A stretch of DNA of 64,000 nt, taken from the NCBI GenBank assembly GCA_012103325.1, contig WLWY01000005.1, positions 62,001 through 126,000 of the forward strand, read 5' to 3'. Below the pieces are notes generated by a model. That model saw only the letters and a list, made by a program, of their open reading frames with translations, was not told where the DNA came from and did no database searches. Position 1 is the first letter of the stretch, and each line of letters starts with the position of its first letter. Origin of the DNA: Alphaproteobacteria bacterium (GTDB taxonomy: Bacteria > Pseudomonadota > Alphaproteobacteria > UBA8366 > GCA-2717185). Below are positions 51,430 through 60,134 of the stretch, piece by piece. Position numbers and translations under genes: made by a program.

Positions 51430-52881
51430 CTACTCCTGCGATTGCCCCGGCACTGGGGTCGCACCGGGAGCGCCGAAATTCATCGCTGCTTCGCGGCCGC
51501 CGAAGCGTTCGATCAGCGCGGCCTGATCAGCTTTCGCCGCCTTGTCGATCGCGTCGGGATCGAGCATGACGCGCAGGGCGGCTTCGCATTTTGCAAGTGT
51601 TGCCGTATGGGCGGGGTCGGCCGCGAGGTCGGTCAGTTCTTCGGGGTCGGTTTCGAGGTCGAACAGCTCCGGCGGAAAACCCACATAATGGTGATACTTG
51701 TAGTGCCCCATTCGCAGCATGAAGGCGGCCGATGGCGCGCCGACGGCGTGGTATTCGCTGAACGCGATGCGCTCCGGTTCCGACGCGCCTGATGCCAGTT
51801 CGAACAGGGAGCGGCCCGGCAGTGTCATTTCTTCGTCATCGGGTGACAGATCGGCGCCGTCGAGCACGGTCTGATAGATATCGACGAGATTGACCGGCGT
51901 TTCGCTGACCTTGCCGGTGGGAACGTCGGGCCCGGCGACGATCATGGGAATCTTGGTGGCTTCTTCATATAGGGTCGACTTACCCCATAGGCCGCGCGCG
52001 CCGAGGTTGTCGCCATGGTCGCTGGTGTAGACGACCCGCGTGGAGTCGGCGAGACCGGTATCCTCCAGCATATCCAGGACTAGCCCGACTTGTTCGTCCA
52101 TGAAAGTGCAGAGGCCGAAATAGGCGGCCATCGCCAACAAGCGCTGCTCGTCGCTTTCGAAGAACGGGTCCTGGCCGACGAAGGCTTCGGCTTCCTTGAT
52201 CCAGGGATGCTGCTGATAGCCGGTGCGCGGAAGCAGTTTGGGGAACGGAATAGCGTCGAGCGGATAAAGGTCGAGATAGTGCTTCGGCACGACGAATGGG
52301 AAATGCGGCGCGACGAAGCCGACATAGAGCACCCAGGGTTCTGCGTCCGCATGCCGCTTTAGCCAGTTGCAGGCATCGTTGGCGCATTGGCGGTCGTACA
52401 GATTGTAGTTCGAGACGCCAGGCCCGATCTTGCGGAAGAGGCGTTTCGGTCCCGCCAACCCGGTTCGTGTCGGCAGCGGGTCGCGGATCGAACCCCACAC
52501 CATGCCGATCCCGTCGATGATATGCATTGCATTATGCTGCTCGTCGATGCCGAGCGGGTCTTCCTCTTTGCGGTAGTGCAGCTTGCCGATGGTGTCGTGG
52601 CGTATGCCCTCGCGCTGCAGTCGATGGCCCCAGCCCTCGACCCGGCCGTCATAGGCAATCGCATTGTCCCAATAGCCGATCTCATGCACGTAACGGCCTG
52701 TCGCATAGCTCGCCCGTGCCGGCACGCAAATCGGGCAGGGCGTGTAGGCGTTTGCAAACTGGGTGCCGCGCGCCGCGAGGCGATCCATGTTCGGTGTGCG
52801 TGCAAACGGATGCCCCGATGCGCCCATGAAACGCGGATCGTGCTCGTCCGACATGATAATCAATAGGTTCTTGGCTTCCAT
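51430..52881 (-). CDS. Sulfatase family hydrolase (choline-sulfatase-like)
   Basis: 483 residues of the alkaline-phosphatase superfamily. IIMSDEHDPRFMG supplies metal-binding Asp residues; CVPARASYATGRY (Cys52-x-Pro-x-Arg56) is the type I sulfatase motif in which Cys is oxidised to formylglycine; VVYTSDHGDNLGARGLW binds the second metal side. No signal peptide, so cytoplasmic, as in choline sulfatases. No sulfatase-maturation enzyme is nearby. It could also be a phosphonate or phosphodiester hydrolase, which share the motif. Confidence 0.87.
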   Translation of the reverse strand: MEAKNLLIIMSDEHDPRFMGASGHPFARTPNMDRLAARGTQFANAYTPCPICVPARASYATGRYVHEIGYWDNAIAYDGRVEGWGHRLQREGIRHDTIGKLHYRKEEDPLGIDEQHNAMHIIDGIGMVWGSIRDPLPTRTGLAGPKRLFRKIGPGVSNYNLYDRQCANDACNWLKRHADAEPWVLYVGFVAPHFPFVVPKHYLDLYPLDAIPFPKLLPRTGYQQHPWIKEAEAFVGQDPFFESDEQRLLAMAAYFGLCTFMDEQVGLVLDMLEDTGLADSTRVVYTSDHGDNLGARGLWGKSTLYEEATKIPMIVAGPDVPTGKVSETPVNLVDIYQTVLDGADLSPDDEEMTLPGRSLFELASGASEPERIAFSEYHAVGAPSAAFMLRMGHYKYHHYVGFPPELFDLETDPEELTDLAADPAHTATLAKCEAALRVMLDPDAIDKAAKADQAALIERFGGREAAMNFGAPGATPVPGQSQE

Positions 52882-52907
52882 CGCGATCTCTTTCTCTTAT
52901 CGTACGG

Positions 52908-53813
52908 TCAACCCAGCGCCAGCACCGGCTCTTTGCGCAATTGCTCGGCGAGGTAATCCACGACGGCACGGGTGCGGGCGGATGTGTGGCCGGCTTCTTT
53001 GTGCAGGACATGCACGGGGGCGGCGGGCAGTTCGTAGTCTTCGAGAATAATCTTCAGCGTGCCTGCTTCAAGCTGTTGCGCGATCATATAGTACAGAACC
53101 CGTGTTATCCCGCGGCCGGCGACGGCGCCCGCGATGGCGGTATCCGCGTTGTTCACCGTGAGACGCGAGTTCAGCTTGACCCCGAAGCGCTTACCATTGG
53201 TCTCGAGTGTCCATTCGCCCCCCAACGCCATGTGCGCGGAATTGATCGTTTCGTGGTCCCGCAGTTCTTGTGGCCGTTCGGGTGTTCCATGCGCTGCGAG
53301 GTATTCCGGCGATGCGCAGATGACCCGCCGCATCGAGCCGACGCGAATGGCCGAAAAGGACGAGTCGGGAAGCTCGGCAATGCGTACGGCGACATCGACG
53401 CCTTCCTCGATCAAATGGACGATCCGGTCGACGAATAGGGTATTGAAGGAGATGCCGGGATACTGATCTAGAAGGTCGAGCAGAATGGGCGCGACATAAA
53501 TGCGGCCGAACAGTGCTGATGCGGATATCATCACTAAGCCCTGTGGCGCGGCGTGAATGCCGGCCGCGTGCCGGTCCGCTTCTTCGATCTCCGTTAGGAT
53601 ACGCCGGCAGTCGGCGAGATATCGTTCGCCGGTCTCCGTCAAACGGACCGAACGGGTGGTGCGGTAAAACAGGCGGGCGCCGAGCCGTATCTCGAGTTCC
53701 GATACCGCGCGGGTCACCGATGGGGGCGACACGCCAAGGCGCCGCGCGGCGGGCGCGAAACCAGCCTCTTCGGCGACTGCCACGAAGGCGGACATGGTCT
53801 GGATGCGGTCCAT
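52908..53813 (-). CDS. LysR-family transcriptional regulator
   Basis: 301 residues: N-terminal winged helix (MDRIQTMSAFVAVAEEAGFAP onward, with SPPSVTRAVSELEIRLG as recognition helix) and a periplasmic-binding-type effector domain from about 90. I start at ATG 53813; the 31-codon extension is Ile-rich and lies in the promoter region. It faces the VOC and reductase genes, the usual layout of a LysR regulator and its target operon. Effector unknown. Confidence 0.9.
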   Translation of the reverse strand: MDRIQTMSAFVAVAEEAGFAPAARRLGVSPPSVTRAVSELEIRLGARLFYRTTRSVRLTETGERYLADCRRILTEIEEADRHAAGIHAAPQGLVMISASALFGRIYVAPILLDLLDQYPGISFNTLFVDRIVHLIEEGVDVAVRIAELPDSSFSAIRVGSMRRVICASPEYLAAHGTPERPQELRDHETINSAHMALGGEWTLETNGKRFGVKLNSRLTVNNADTAIAGAVAGRGITRVLYYMIAQQLEAGTLKIILEDYELPAAPVHVLHKEAGHTSARTRAVVDYLAEQLRKEPVLALG

Positions 53814-53941
53814 AATTATTCCAATTAATGAAATAATAACTTGTGTATTTTGCCCATTCTCTCCTGAAGCGGCAATTCTTAAGTTTCCCATATCACACAC
53901 GGCCATGGGCCATTCACAACCGTTCTGGAGAGGACAGGATT
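53814..53941. promoter_or_regulatory. Divergent LysR/VOC promoter region
   Basis: 128 bases, AT-rich next to the lysR start. It contains near-palindromic ATTATTCCAATTAATGAAAT, where LysR proteins often bind (T-N11-A type), but no exact consensus can be named. Confidence 0.45.
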
Positions 53942-54352
53942 ATGTCGAACACCGCATTAACCCAAGGCGCGCACCACATCGGTCTCACCGTTCCCAATCT
54001 TGCGGACGCCGCCGCGTTCTTCACCGAGACGCTCGGTTTCGCTCAGGTCGGCGAAAAGCCGCTCTACCCTGCCATTTTCGTATCGGACGGCAGCACGATG
54101 ATTACCCTCTGGCAGGCGGCGGACCCAGCAACCGCGGTATCGTTTGATCGCAAGAACGTCATCGGACTGCATCATATTGCGTTCAAGGTCGATGACGCGG
54201 CGGCGCTGGATACCGTCCACGAAAAAGTGCAAGTGGCCGCGGGCGTTGAAATCGAGTTCGCGCCAGAGGCAGTCGGCGACGGGCCGAACAAGCACATGAT
54301 GTGCGCGATCCCGGGCGGCATCCGCGTCGAATTCTTCGCTCCTGGCAGTTGA
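53942..54352 (+). CDS. VOC (glyoxalase/dioxygenase fold) protein
   Basis: 136 residues with two beta-alpha-beta-beta-beta modules: GAHHIGLTVPNLADAAAFF (first metal His) and GLHHIAFKVDD (second His), ending PGGIRVEFFAPG with the Glu ligand. These residues fit the one-metal VOC fold (glyoxalase I, ring-cleaving dioxygenases, resistance proteins). ATG 53942 follows GAGGAC. Sixteen bases after its stop the flavo-iron-sulfur gene starts, so the two form an operon under the LysR regulator. Confidence 0.87.
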   Translation: MSNTALTQGAHHIGLTVPNLADAAAFFTETLGFAQVGEKPLYPAIFVSDGSTMITLWQAADPATAVSFDRKNVIGLHHIAFKVDDAAALDTVHEKVQVAAGVEIEFAPEAVGDGPNKHMMCAIPGGIRVEFFAPGS

Positions 54353-54368
54353 GGCAGGAGCCGCGACA

Positions 54369-56417
54369 ATGTCCGATGTTGAGACAGTGGTGGATTCGCC
54401 TTTCCATCCGGGAGAACAGCAGGTGCAGGAGCGCCTTGGCGTGCGCGATCGCATCGAGCCGTTCGCCCGCCGGGCCGTCCGCGACCACATGCCGGATCAG
54501 CATCGGGAATTCTACGCACAACTGCCCTTCGTTCTGATCGGTTCCGTTGACGATCAAGGGAGGCCTTGGGCCTCCCTGGTTGCCAAGACGCCGGGCTTCA
54601 TGTCGAGCCCCGATGCACGGACACTCAACGTCGCCGCTAGACCGCTTGCCGGCGATCCGCTGAACGGGACTCTCAAGCCAGGTGCCGATGTCGGGCTGCT
54701 CGGTATCGAGCCCGCGACAAGGCGTCGAAACCGGCTGACGGGGCGCATCGGCACGGTTCGGCCCGATGGGTTTGCGATCGATATTCTTCAGTCATTCGGC
54801 AATTGTCCGCAATATATCCAAACCCGCGACATTGAGATATTGCCCGAGGCATGCGCTACGGCGCCAAAGGTGAGCTGGAGCAATCGCTTCGATGACCGCA
54901 CCCGCGCGCTGATCGGTCAGGCCGATACGCTGTTTATTGCGACAGCTTACCGCCAAGATCCGGGCGCGGTAAGCGAGGGTGCCGATGTTTCCCATCGCGG
55001 TGGTAAGCCCGGTTTTGTCCGAATTGATGATGACCGTACGTTCGTGTTCCCCGATTTCTCCGGTAACAATCACTACAACACGATCGGCAATATCCTACTG
55101 AACCCGAAGGCAGGGTTCCTTTTCGTGGATTTTGAAACACGCGATCTCGTCTATATGACCGGCTCGGCGGACATCGTTTGGGACAGCGAAGAGGTAAAGG
55201 CATTTGCCGGCGCGGAGCGGCTGGTGCGTTTTCGCGCTGAAGAGATTATCCGGGTTGAGAAAACTCTGCCGCTGCGCTTCGCGTTTGGCGACTACTCACC
55301 GCAATTGAATTTCACCGGAACGTGGGCGGCAGCGGCGGAAGCGCTGGCGGCGGAGCGCGAGCGCAACGCCTATCTGCCGTATGAAGTTACCGAGGTAACA
55401 CGAGAGAGCGCCTCGATCTCATCCTTCCTGCTGCGCCGAACGGATGGCAAGACGCCGGCGGCCTATGAACCGGGTCAGTTTCTGCCAGTTCGAGTACGGA
55501 TTCCGGGCACAGACGGCCTGTTGAGCCGGACCTATACGCTTTCGGACGCACCGGGTGAGGGGCACTATCGCCTCTCGATCAAGCGGGAAGAGGGATCGGC
55601 GCTGGTGTCGAACTATCTGCATGAAAACGCCAAACCCGGTTTCCAGCTTGAAGCGATGGCGCCACGAGGCAAATTCGTTTTGGACCGGTCGAGTGATCGA
55701 CCGGTGGTTCTGATTTCCGCTGGTGTTGGCGTTACGCCCATGATCGCGATGACGAATTTCATCATCAATGAGGGGCATCGGACTCGCGATTTTCGCCGTA
55801 CTTGTTTCATTCATGGCACCCGCAACGGCGGAGATCATGCGTTCGGCGGCCATATCCGCGAACTCGCGAGATCGTATGATAATGTGGCCGCGCACATCCG
55901 CTATAGCCGTCCAAACGAAAGCGACCGGCTTGGCGCAACGCATGACAGCGAGGGTCATGTCGACGTCGATTTGCTCAAGGCCGTTCTGCCGTTCGACGAT
56001 TACGATTTCTATCTCTGCGGTCCGGGACCGTTCATGCAGTCGCTTTACGAGGGACTCGTTGAACTCGGCGTGCGCGACGAACGCATCCATTACGAGTCTT
56101 TCGGACCCGCAATGATCCTCAAACCGACCTCCGCTGTGGAACCGGAACCTGCCGGGGAACCCGTTGCCGTTCGCTTTGCGGCATCCGAGGTTGACGCGAC
56201 GTGGTCAGCAGGCAAGGGAACATTGCTGGAGCTTGCGGAAGACGCCGGACTAAACCCCGCTTTCTCGTGCCGCTCCGGCATTTGCGGCACATGCGCGACA
56301 CGCTTGAAGTCCGGGGCCGTCGATTATGTCGAAGAACCAAACGCGCCGCATGAAGACGACGAAGTGTTGATCTGCTGCGCGACGCCTGGCGTCGGTGGTG
56401 TGGAGCTTAATCTCTAA
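54369..56417 (+). CDS. PNPOx-like/FNR-type reductase/[2Fe-2S] fusion
   Basis: 682 residues in three parts. Residues about 50-310 are a pyridoxamine-phosphate-oxidase-like flavin domain (FYAQLPFVLIGSVDDQGRPW, then HYNTIGNILLNPKAGFLFVD). About 335-580 is a ferredoxin-reductase-type FAD/NAD(P) module (LLSRTYTLSDAPGEGHYRLSI, VVLISAGVGVTPMIAM, FYLCGPGPFM). About 600-682 is a plant-type ferredoxin with CRSGICGTC and a fourth Cys in LICCATP. It thus carries its own electron chain from NAD(P)H via FAD and Fe-S to the flavin domain. Related fusions are poorly characterised; detoxification or reductive catabolism is possible. Confidence 0.87.
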   Translation: MSDVETVVDSPFHPGEQQVQERLGVRDRIEPFARRAVRDHMPDQHREFYAQLPFVLIGSVDDQGRPWASLVAKTPGFMSSPDARTLNVAARPLAGDPLNGTLKPGADVGLLGIEPATRRRNRLTGRIGTVRPDGFAIDILQSFGNCPQYIQTRDIEILPEACATAPKVSWSNRFDDRTRALIGQADTLFIATAYRQDPGAVSEGADVSHRGGKPGFVRIDDDRTFVFPDFSGNNHYNTIGNILLNPKAGFLFVDFETRDLVYMTGSADIVWDSEEVKAFAGAERLVRFRAEEIIRVEKTLPLRFAFGDYSPQLNFTGTWAAAAEALAAERERNAYLPYEVTEVTRESASISSFLLRRTDGKTPAAYEPGQFLPVRVRIPGTDGLLSRTYTLSDAPGEGHYRLSIKREEGSALVSNYLHENAKPGFQLEAMAPRGKFVLDRSSDRPVVLISAGVGVTPMIAMTNFIINEGHRTRDFRRTCFIHGTRNGGDHAFGGHIRELARSYDNVAAHIRYSRPNESDRLGATHDSEGHVDVDLLKAVLPFDDYDFYLCGPGPFMQSLYEGLVELGVRDERIHYESFGPAMILKPTSAVEPEPAGEPVAVRFAASEVDATWSAGKGTLLELAEDAGLNPAFSCRSGICGTCATRLKSGAVDYVEEPNAPHEDDEVLICCATPGVGGVELNL

Positions 56418-56504
56418 ACGCCGCTGATGAATAAGTTGCGTCTCCCGCGTCTCAAAGCGCATCCTTAGGCGGCGTCCCATTCGAGGGCGCGTCCTATTGC
56501 GAAC

Positions 56505-57611
56505 TTGGATACGAGGGAGGCGGCCATCTTTAACATATCGCCGGATACGCTGCGCCGGCAGCTTACCGAAGTTTATCGCGCTTGGGGAATGCCCGAGGCG
56601 GACATCGAAACCATTGTCGACAACATGGTCGAGTCCGATCTGCGCGGCATCGACTCGCACGGTGTCGGCATGCTGCCCCGTTACGACGGGTTGCGCGGTG
56701 ACGGCGCGCTGAACATGACGCCCGATGTCAGGGTGGTAAACGACTTCGGCGCGGTGGCGCTGATCGATGCCGATCATGGCCTCGGCCATGTTGCGGGGAC
56801 GCGCGCCATGCAGCTCGCCTGCGACAAGGCGGAGCAGTTCGGCGTCGGGACGGTGACGGCGCGGGGTTCGAACCATTTCGGCGCGGCAGGCGTATATGCG
56901 ACGATGGCGGTCGAGCGCGGCCTGATCGGGCTCTGCACGACAGGCACGACACAGCGATCCGTGTTGCCGACCTTTGGCAAGGAACCGCGTTTCAGCACCA
57001 ATCCGATCGCCTTTGCAGCGCCGGCGAAACGCAATGATCCGTTTTCCCTCGACATGGCGACGAGCACGGTGGCGGTCGGAAAACTCAATATCGCCCGCCG
57101 CGCCGGCAAGGAACTGCCGCTGGGTTGGGCGCATGACGCCGACGGTCATCCGACGACCGATCCCAATGTGGCGCTGAATGCCGTGCCGAAACGGCTTTCG
57201 CCGCTGGGCGGGTCGCGCGAACTGGGATCGCACAAGGGCTATGGTCTCGCGGTGATGGTCGATATCCTTTCGAGCGTTTTGTCCGGGTCGTTTATCGGCG
57301 GATACAATTTGAAATCCGGAGACCGAGAGCAGTTCATCAATGTCGGCCATTTTTGTCTCGCCTTGAATCCAGCAGCCTTCCGGGGGGAGGGCGTATTCGA
57401 GGAGGAGTTGGACGATTTGATCGACATGCTCCATGGCACCGACCCGGTTGACCCGGCGCAGCAGGTGCTCGTCGCCGGAGATCCTGAACATCGCGAGCGG
57501 GCCATCCGCATGGAAAGTGGTATCCCGATGACGGAAACACTCTTCAACGAGGTGCGTCAGGTTGCCGAAGCCTGTGGCGCGCCGTTTATCCTGGGGAACG
57601 ATGCGTCGTGA
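56505..57611 (+). CDS. Malate/L-lactate dehydrogenase family (Ldh2) oxidoreductase
   Basis: About 361-368 residues of the Ldh_2 fold (not the classical Rossmann LDH): VESDLRGIDSHGVGMLPRY, TARGSNHFGAAGVYATMA, FSTNPIAFAAPA, and GSHKGYGLAVMVDILSSVLSG. The family oxidises 2-hydroxy acids such as malate, ureidoglycolate or sulfolactate with NAD(P). Family proteins start close to FNISPDTL; the TTG at 56505 has no ribosome-binding site, whereas GGGAGG lies five bases before an ATC at 56526 in the same frame. The true start may be that ATC, or an ATG misread there. Confidence 0.85.
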   Translation: MDTREAAIFNISPDTLRRQLTEVYRAWGMPEADIETIVDNMVESDLRGIDSHGVGMLPRYDGLRGDGALNMTPDVRVVNDFGAVALIDADHGLGHVAGTRAMQLACDKAEQFGVGTVTARGSNHFGAAGVYATMAVERGLIGLCTTGTTQRSVLPTFGKEPRFSTNPIAFAAPAKRNDPFSLDMATSTVAVGKLNIARRAGKELPLGWAHDADGHPTTDPNVALNAVPKRLSPLGGSRELGSHKGYGLAVMVDILSSVLSGSFIGGYNLKSGDREQFINVGHFCLALNPAAFRGEGVFEEELDDLIDMLHGTDPVDPAQQVLVAGDPEHRERAIRMESGIPMTETLFNEVRQVAEACGAPFILGNDAS

Positions 57612-57821
57612 CGCGGATTCGTTTGGCGCTCCGCATTGGGGTTTCTGGTGATCTCGCTACACTTAGAAGGCCGGCATCCAAGGAATTCGGTTACCTAAAT
57701 TAGTATCGGTATATTCGGAAATCAGCCAATGCTAGAGGCTTCCAGAATATCACATGATCATGGATTGCCTGACCAATTCGAATTGGTTACTTAGGCTGGC
57801 GTCACCAAGGGGGTAAGCGAG

Positions 57822-58652
57822 ATGGAACAGGATCTAAACGCCGTCACGGAACAGGTAATGGCAATCGTCACGGTCTACGGGCTGCAAGTCGTCGGCGCGA
57901 TTGCGATACTCATAGTCGGCTGGATCGCGTCCGGCTGGGCGTCGCGCGTGACGGGTAATGGTCTTCGTCGCGTCAAGAATATGGACGAGACTCTGACGCG
58001 CTTCTTCATGAGCGCTGTACGTTATCTGGTTCTCGTTGTGACGGTACTCGCCGTTCTGTCGCAGTTTGGTATCCAGATGGCGAGCCTATTGGTGGTCCTT
58101 AGTACCGCGGGCCTTGCGATCGGTTTGGCGCTGCAGGGAACGTTAAGCAATGTCGCGGCTGGCGTCATGTTGCTGCTCTTCCGTCCCTTTAAAATCGGCG
58201 ATTACGTTGAAGTCGGCGGGCATGCAGGTACGGTCCAGGCGATTTCCCTGTTCGTGACGGAAATGGCGACACCCGATAATGTCCACATCGTCGTGCCGAA
58301 CGGCCAAGTTTGGGGCTCGTCGGTGAAAAACTACAGCCATCACGCGACTCGTCGCGTCGATATTGTCGTCGGTATCGGCTACGAGGATGACATCGACAAA
58401 GGAATGGCGACGATCAACAGCGTGATCGAGGCGGACGACCGGACGCTGAATGATCCGGCGCCCTTGGTAGCGGTGACGGATCTCGGCGACAACTCCGTCA
58501 ACTTCACCGTTCGCGCCTGGTGCAAGGGAGCGGACTACTGGGGCGTGAAGTTCGATCTCACGAAGGACATCAAGGAAGCCCTGGACGGCGCAGGGGTCAA
58601 TATTCCCTACCCGCAGCGCACCGTTCATTTGGTCAACGACAGCGCGGACTGA
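57822..58652 (+). CDS. Small mechanosensitive ion channel (MscS family)
   Basis: 276 residues: three N-terminal membrane segments (LQVVGAIAILIVGWIASGW, YLVLVVTVLAVLSQFGI, and the pore helix ASLLVVLSTAGLAIGLALQG), then the cytoplasmic beta domain (RPFKIGDYVEVGGHAGTVQ, VPNGQVWGSSVKNYS). This is the length and layout of Escherichia coli MscS, which releases solutes on osmotic downshock. ATG 57822 follows GGGGGTAAGCGAG. Confidence 0.93.
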   Translation: MEQDLNAVTEQVMAIVTVYGLQVVGAIAILIVGWIASGWASRVTGNGLRRVKNMDETLTRFFMSAVRYLVLVVTVLAVLSQFGIQMASLLVVLSTAGLAIGLALQGTLSNVAAGVMLLLFRPFKIGDYVEVGGHAGTVQAISLFVTEMATPDNVHIVVPNGQVWGSSVKNYSHHATRRVDIVVGIGYEDDIDKGMATINSVIEADDRTLNDPAPLVAVTDLGDNSVNFTVRAWCKGADYWGVKFDLTKDIKEALDGAGVNIPYPQRTVHLVNDSAD

Positions 58653-58666
58653 TCCTCGACGGTCAG

Positions 58667-59275
58667 CTAAGGTTTCGTTTCCGCAAACGCCGGCAACGCA
58701 TTGGCGCGGTCAGCGATCGCGACGAGGTTGGGGCAGTCCATCGCCGGGGCGTCGGACGGACGGACGCGGACGGCGAAATCCCAGAACGCGACCGTGCTAA
58801 TGTCGGCCTGGGTCATTCGGTCGCCCGCAAGCCAGGGCGTTGCCGCCGCCCGGTCCAAGGCTTCGAATCCGTCTTTCGATTGTTCCAGCAAGGTGTCCAG
58901 CCAGGGACGGTGCCACATTTCCTCTGGCCGCTTGCCCATTTCATAATAGGCGGCAATCGATTTTTCGATGCCGCCAATGGCCAAGCCGATTAGCGCCATA
59001 ACCTTCGTACGCGCGGCGCCATCCGATGGCGTGAGCGCCTTTTCCGGGCCGACAAGGCGGTCCAGATAGTCAAGGATTGTCACACTATCGATCAGCGTTT
59101 CGCCCTCGTCGGTGATGAGTGCGGGCACGCGCGCGACCGGATTGATCGCCTGCAGCTTCGGGCGGTCGTCGCCGCTCGCGGAAAGAGCCTGATGTTCGTG
59201 CGGGATACCGTAGAGACGAAGGGTAATCGCGACACGGCGAACGAAAGGGGAGCCGAAACGGCCGATTAGGATCAT
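58667..59275 (-). CDS. Glutathione S-transferase family protein
   Basis: 203 residues with the GST N domain (MILIGRFGSPFVRRVAITLRLYGI, SPFVRR as the candidate catalytic Ser site, GETLIDSVTILDYLDRL) and a helical C domain ending RPSDAPAMDCPNLVAIADRAN. It belongs to a different branch from the GST at 50706. GAGG stands before the ATG at 59275; the 13-codon extension is discarded. It converges on mscS with 14 bases between. Confidence 0.87.
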   Translation of the reverse strand: MILIGRFGSPFVRRVAITLRLYGIPHEHQALSASGDDRPKLQAINPVARVPALITDEGETLIDSVTILDYLDRLVGPEKALTPSDGAARTKVMALIGLAIGGIEKSIAAYYEMGKRPEEMWHRPWLDTLLEQSKDGFEALDRAAATPWLAGDRMTQADISTVAFWDFAVRVRPSDAPAMDCPNLVAIADRANALPAFAETKP

Positions 59276-59393
59276 CTGAGATACCTCAATTGAAGGGAAT
59301 TCTATTGGCGGCAAGATAGACCAAATTTCTCGGTTTGACAGGTACTCGCCGCTTTATCAGGCTGTAAATCGAAACGGAAAGAGGACAATTTCA

Positions 59394-60128
59394 ATGAACA
59401 GCTATGATTTCGACGGGCGGACGATTGTTGTCACTGGCGGGGCCGGTGGTATCGGAGTTGAATGTGCAAAACTCCTGGCCGCAGGTGGTGCGCATGTTCA
59501 CCTCGTTGACCCCCGTGCCGATGCATTGGAGGCGGCCGTCGAAGCCGCGGGGCCAGGGCAAATTTCGACGCATGTGTCTGCGTTGGAGGGACCGGATGCG
59601 TGTGCGGCGGCCCTGGACTCCGCGGAAGACCAGCCCCACGGGTTGATTCATCTGGCGGGGCTATTCGAGCCGGATCCGTTCGACCCGTCGGTTCAGGACG
59701 TCTGGGATCGGGCCATTCAAGTGAATCTCAAGTCTGCCTACGACATGTCCGTTGCGTTCGAGTCCCGGTACAGCCGGGATGCTGTCGCGCGCATGGTTTT
59801 CACGGCCTCGATTGCCGCCGGTCGCGGGTCGCCGGATTTCACGCCGTACAGTTGCGCGAAAGCCGGCTTGCATGGGTTGGTCCGCTCGCTTGCGAAAAAG
59901 TTTTCGCCGAGTGTTCTGGTCAATGCGGTAGCGCCGGGAATCATCGTGACACGCATGACGACCGACCTTATCGCGCAGCGCGGCAATTACGTGACCGACG
60001 GCACCATCCTCGGCCGCCTCGGCGAGCCGGAGGAAGTGGCTCAGGTTATCGCGTTCTTGTGCAGTTCAGGAGCAAGCTACATCAACGGGCAGATCATCCA
60101 GGTCGATGACGGCACCGTGCTGCGTTAA
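59394..60128 (+). CDS. Short-chain dehydrogenase/reductase
   Basis: 244 residues: NAD(P)-binding TGGAGGIG (14-21), acidic residue at the end of strand 2 (LVDPR) favouring NAD, NLKSAYDMS, catalytic Ser in FTASIAAGRG and Tyr-x-x-x-Lys in PYSCAKAG, and the PGIIVTRMTTD loop. AGAGGA precedes ATG 59394. Substrate unknown; it converges on the PaaK-like ligase gene. Confidence 0.88.
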   Translation: MNSYDFDGRTIVVTGGAGGIGVECAKLLAAGGAHVHLVDPRADALEAAVEAAGPGQISTHVSALEGPDACAAALDSAEDQPHGLIHLAGLFEPDPFDPSVQDVWDRAIQVNLKSAYDMSVAFESRYSRDAVARMVFTASIAAGRGSPDFTPYSCAKAGLHGLVRSLAKKFSPSVLVNAVAPGIIVTRMTTDLIAQRGNYVTDGTILGRLGEPEEVAQVIAFLCSSGASYINGQIIQVDDGTVLR

Positions 60129-60134
60129 CGCTTC

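Noticed and set aside
56250..57491. A 413-codon leftward frame opposite the Ldh2 gene
   Set aside because: Rich in Arg and Gly with no motif, spans two real genes on the other strand; a shadow.
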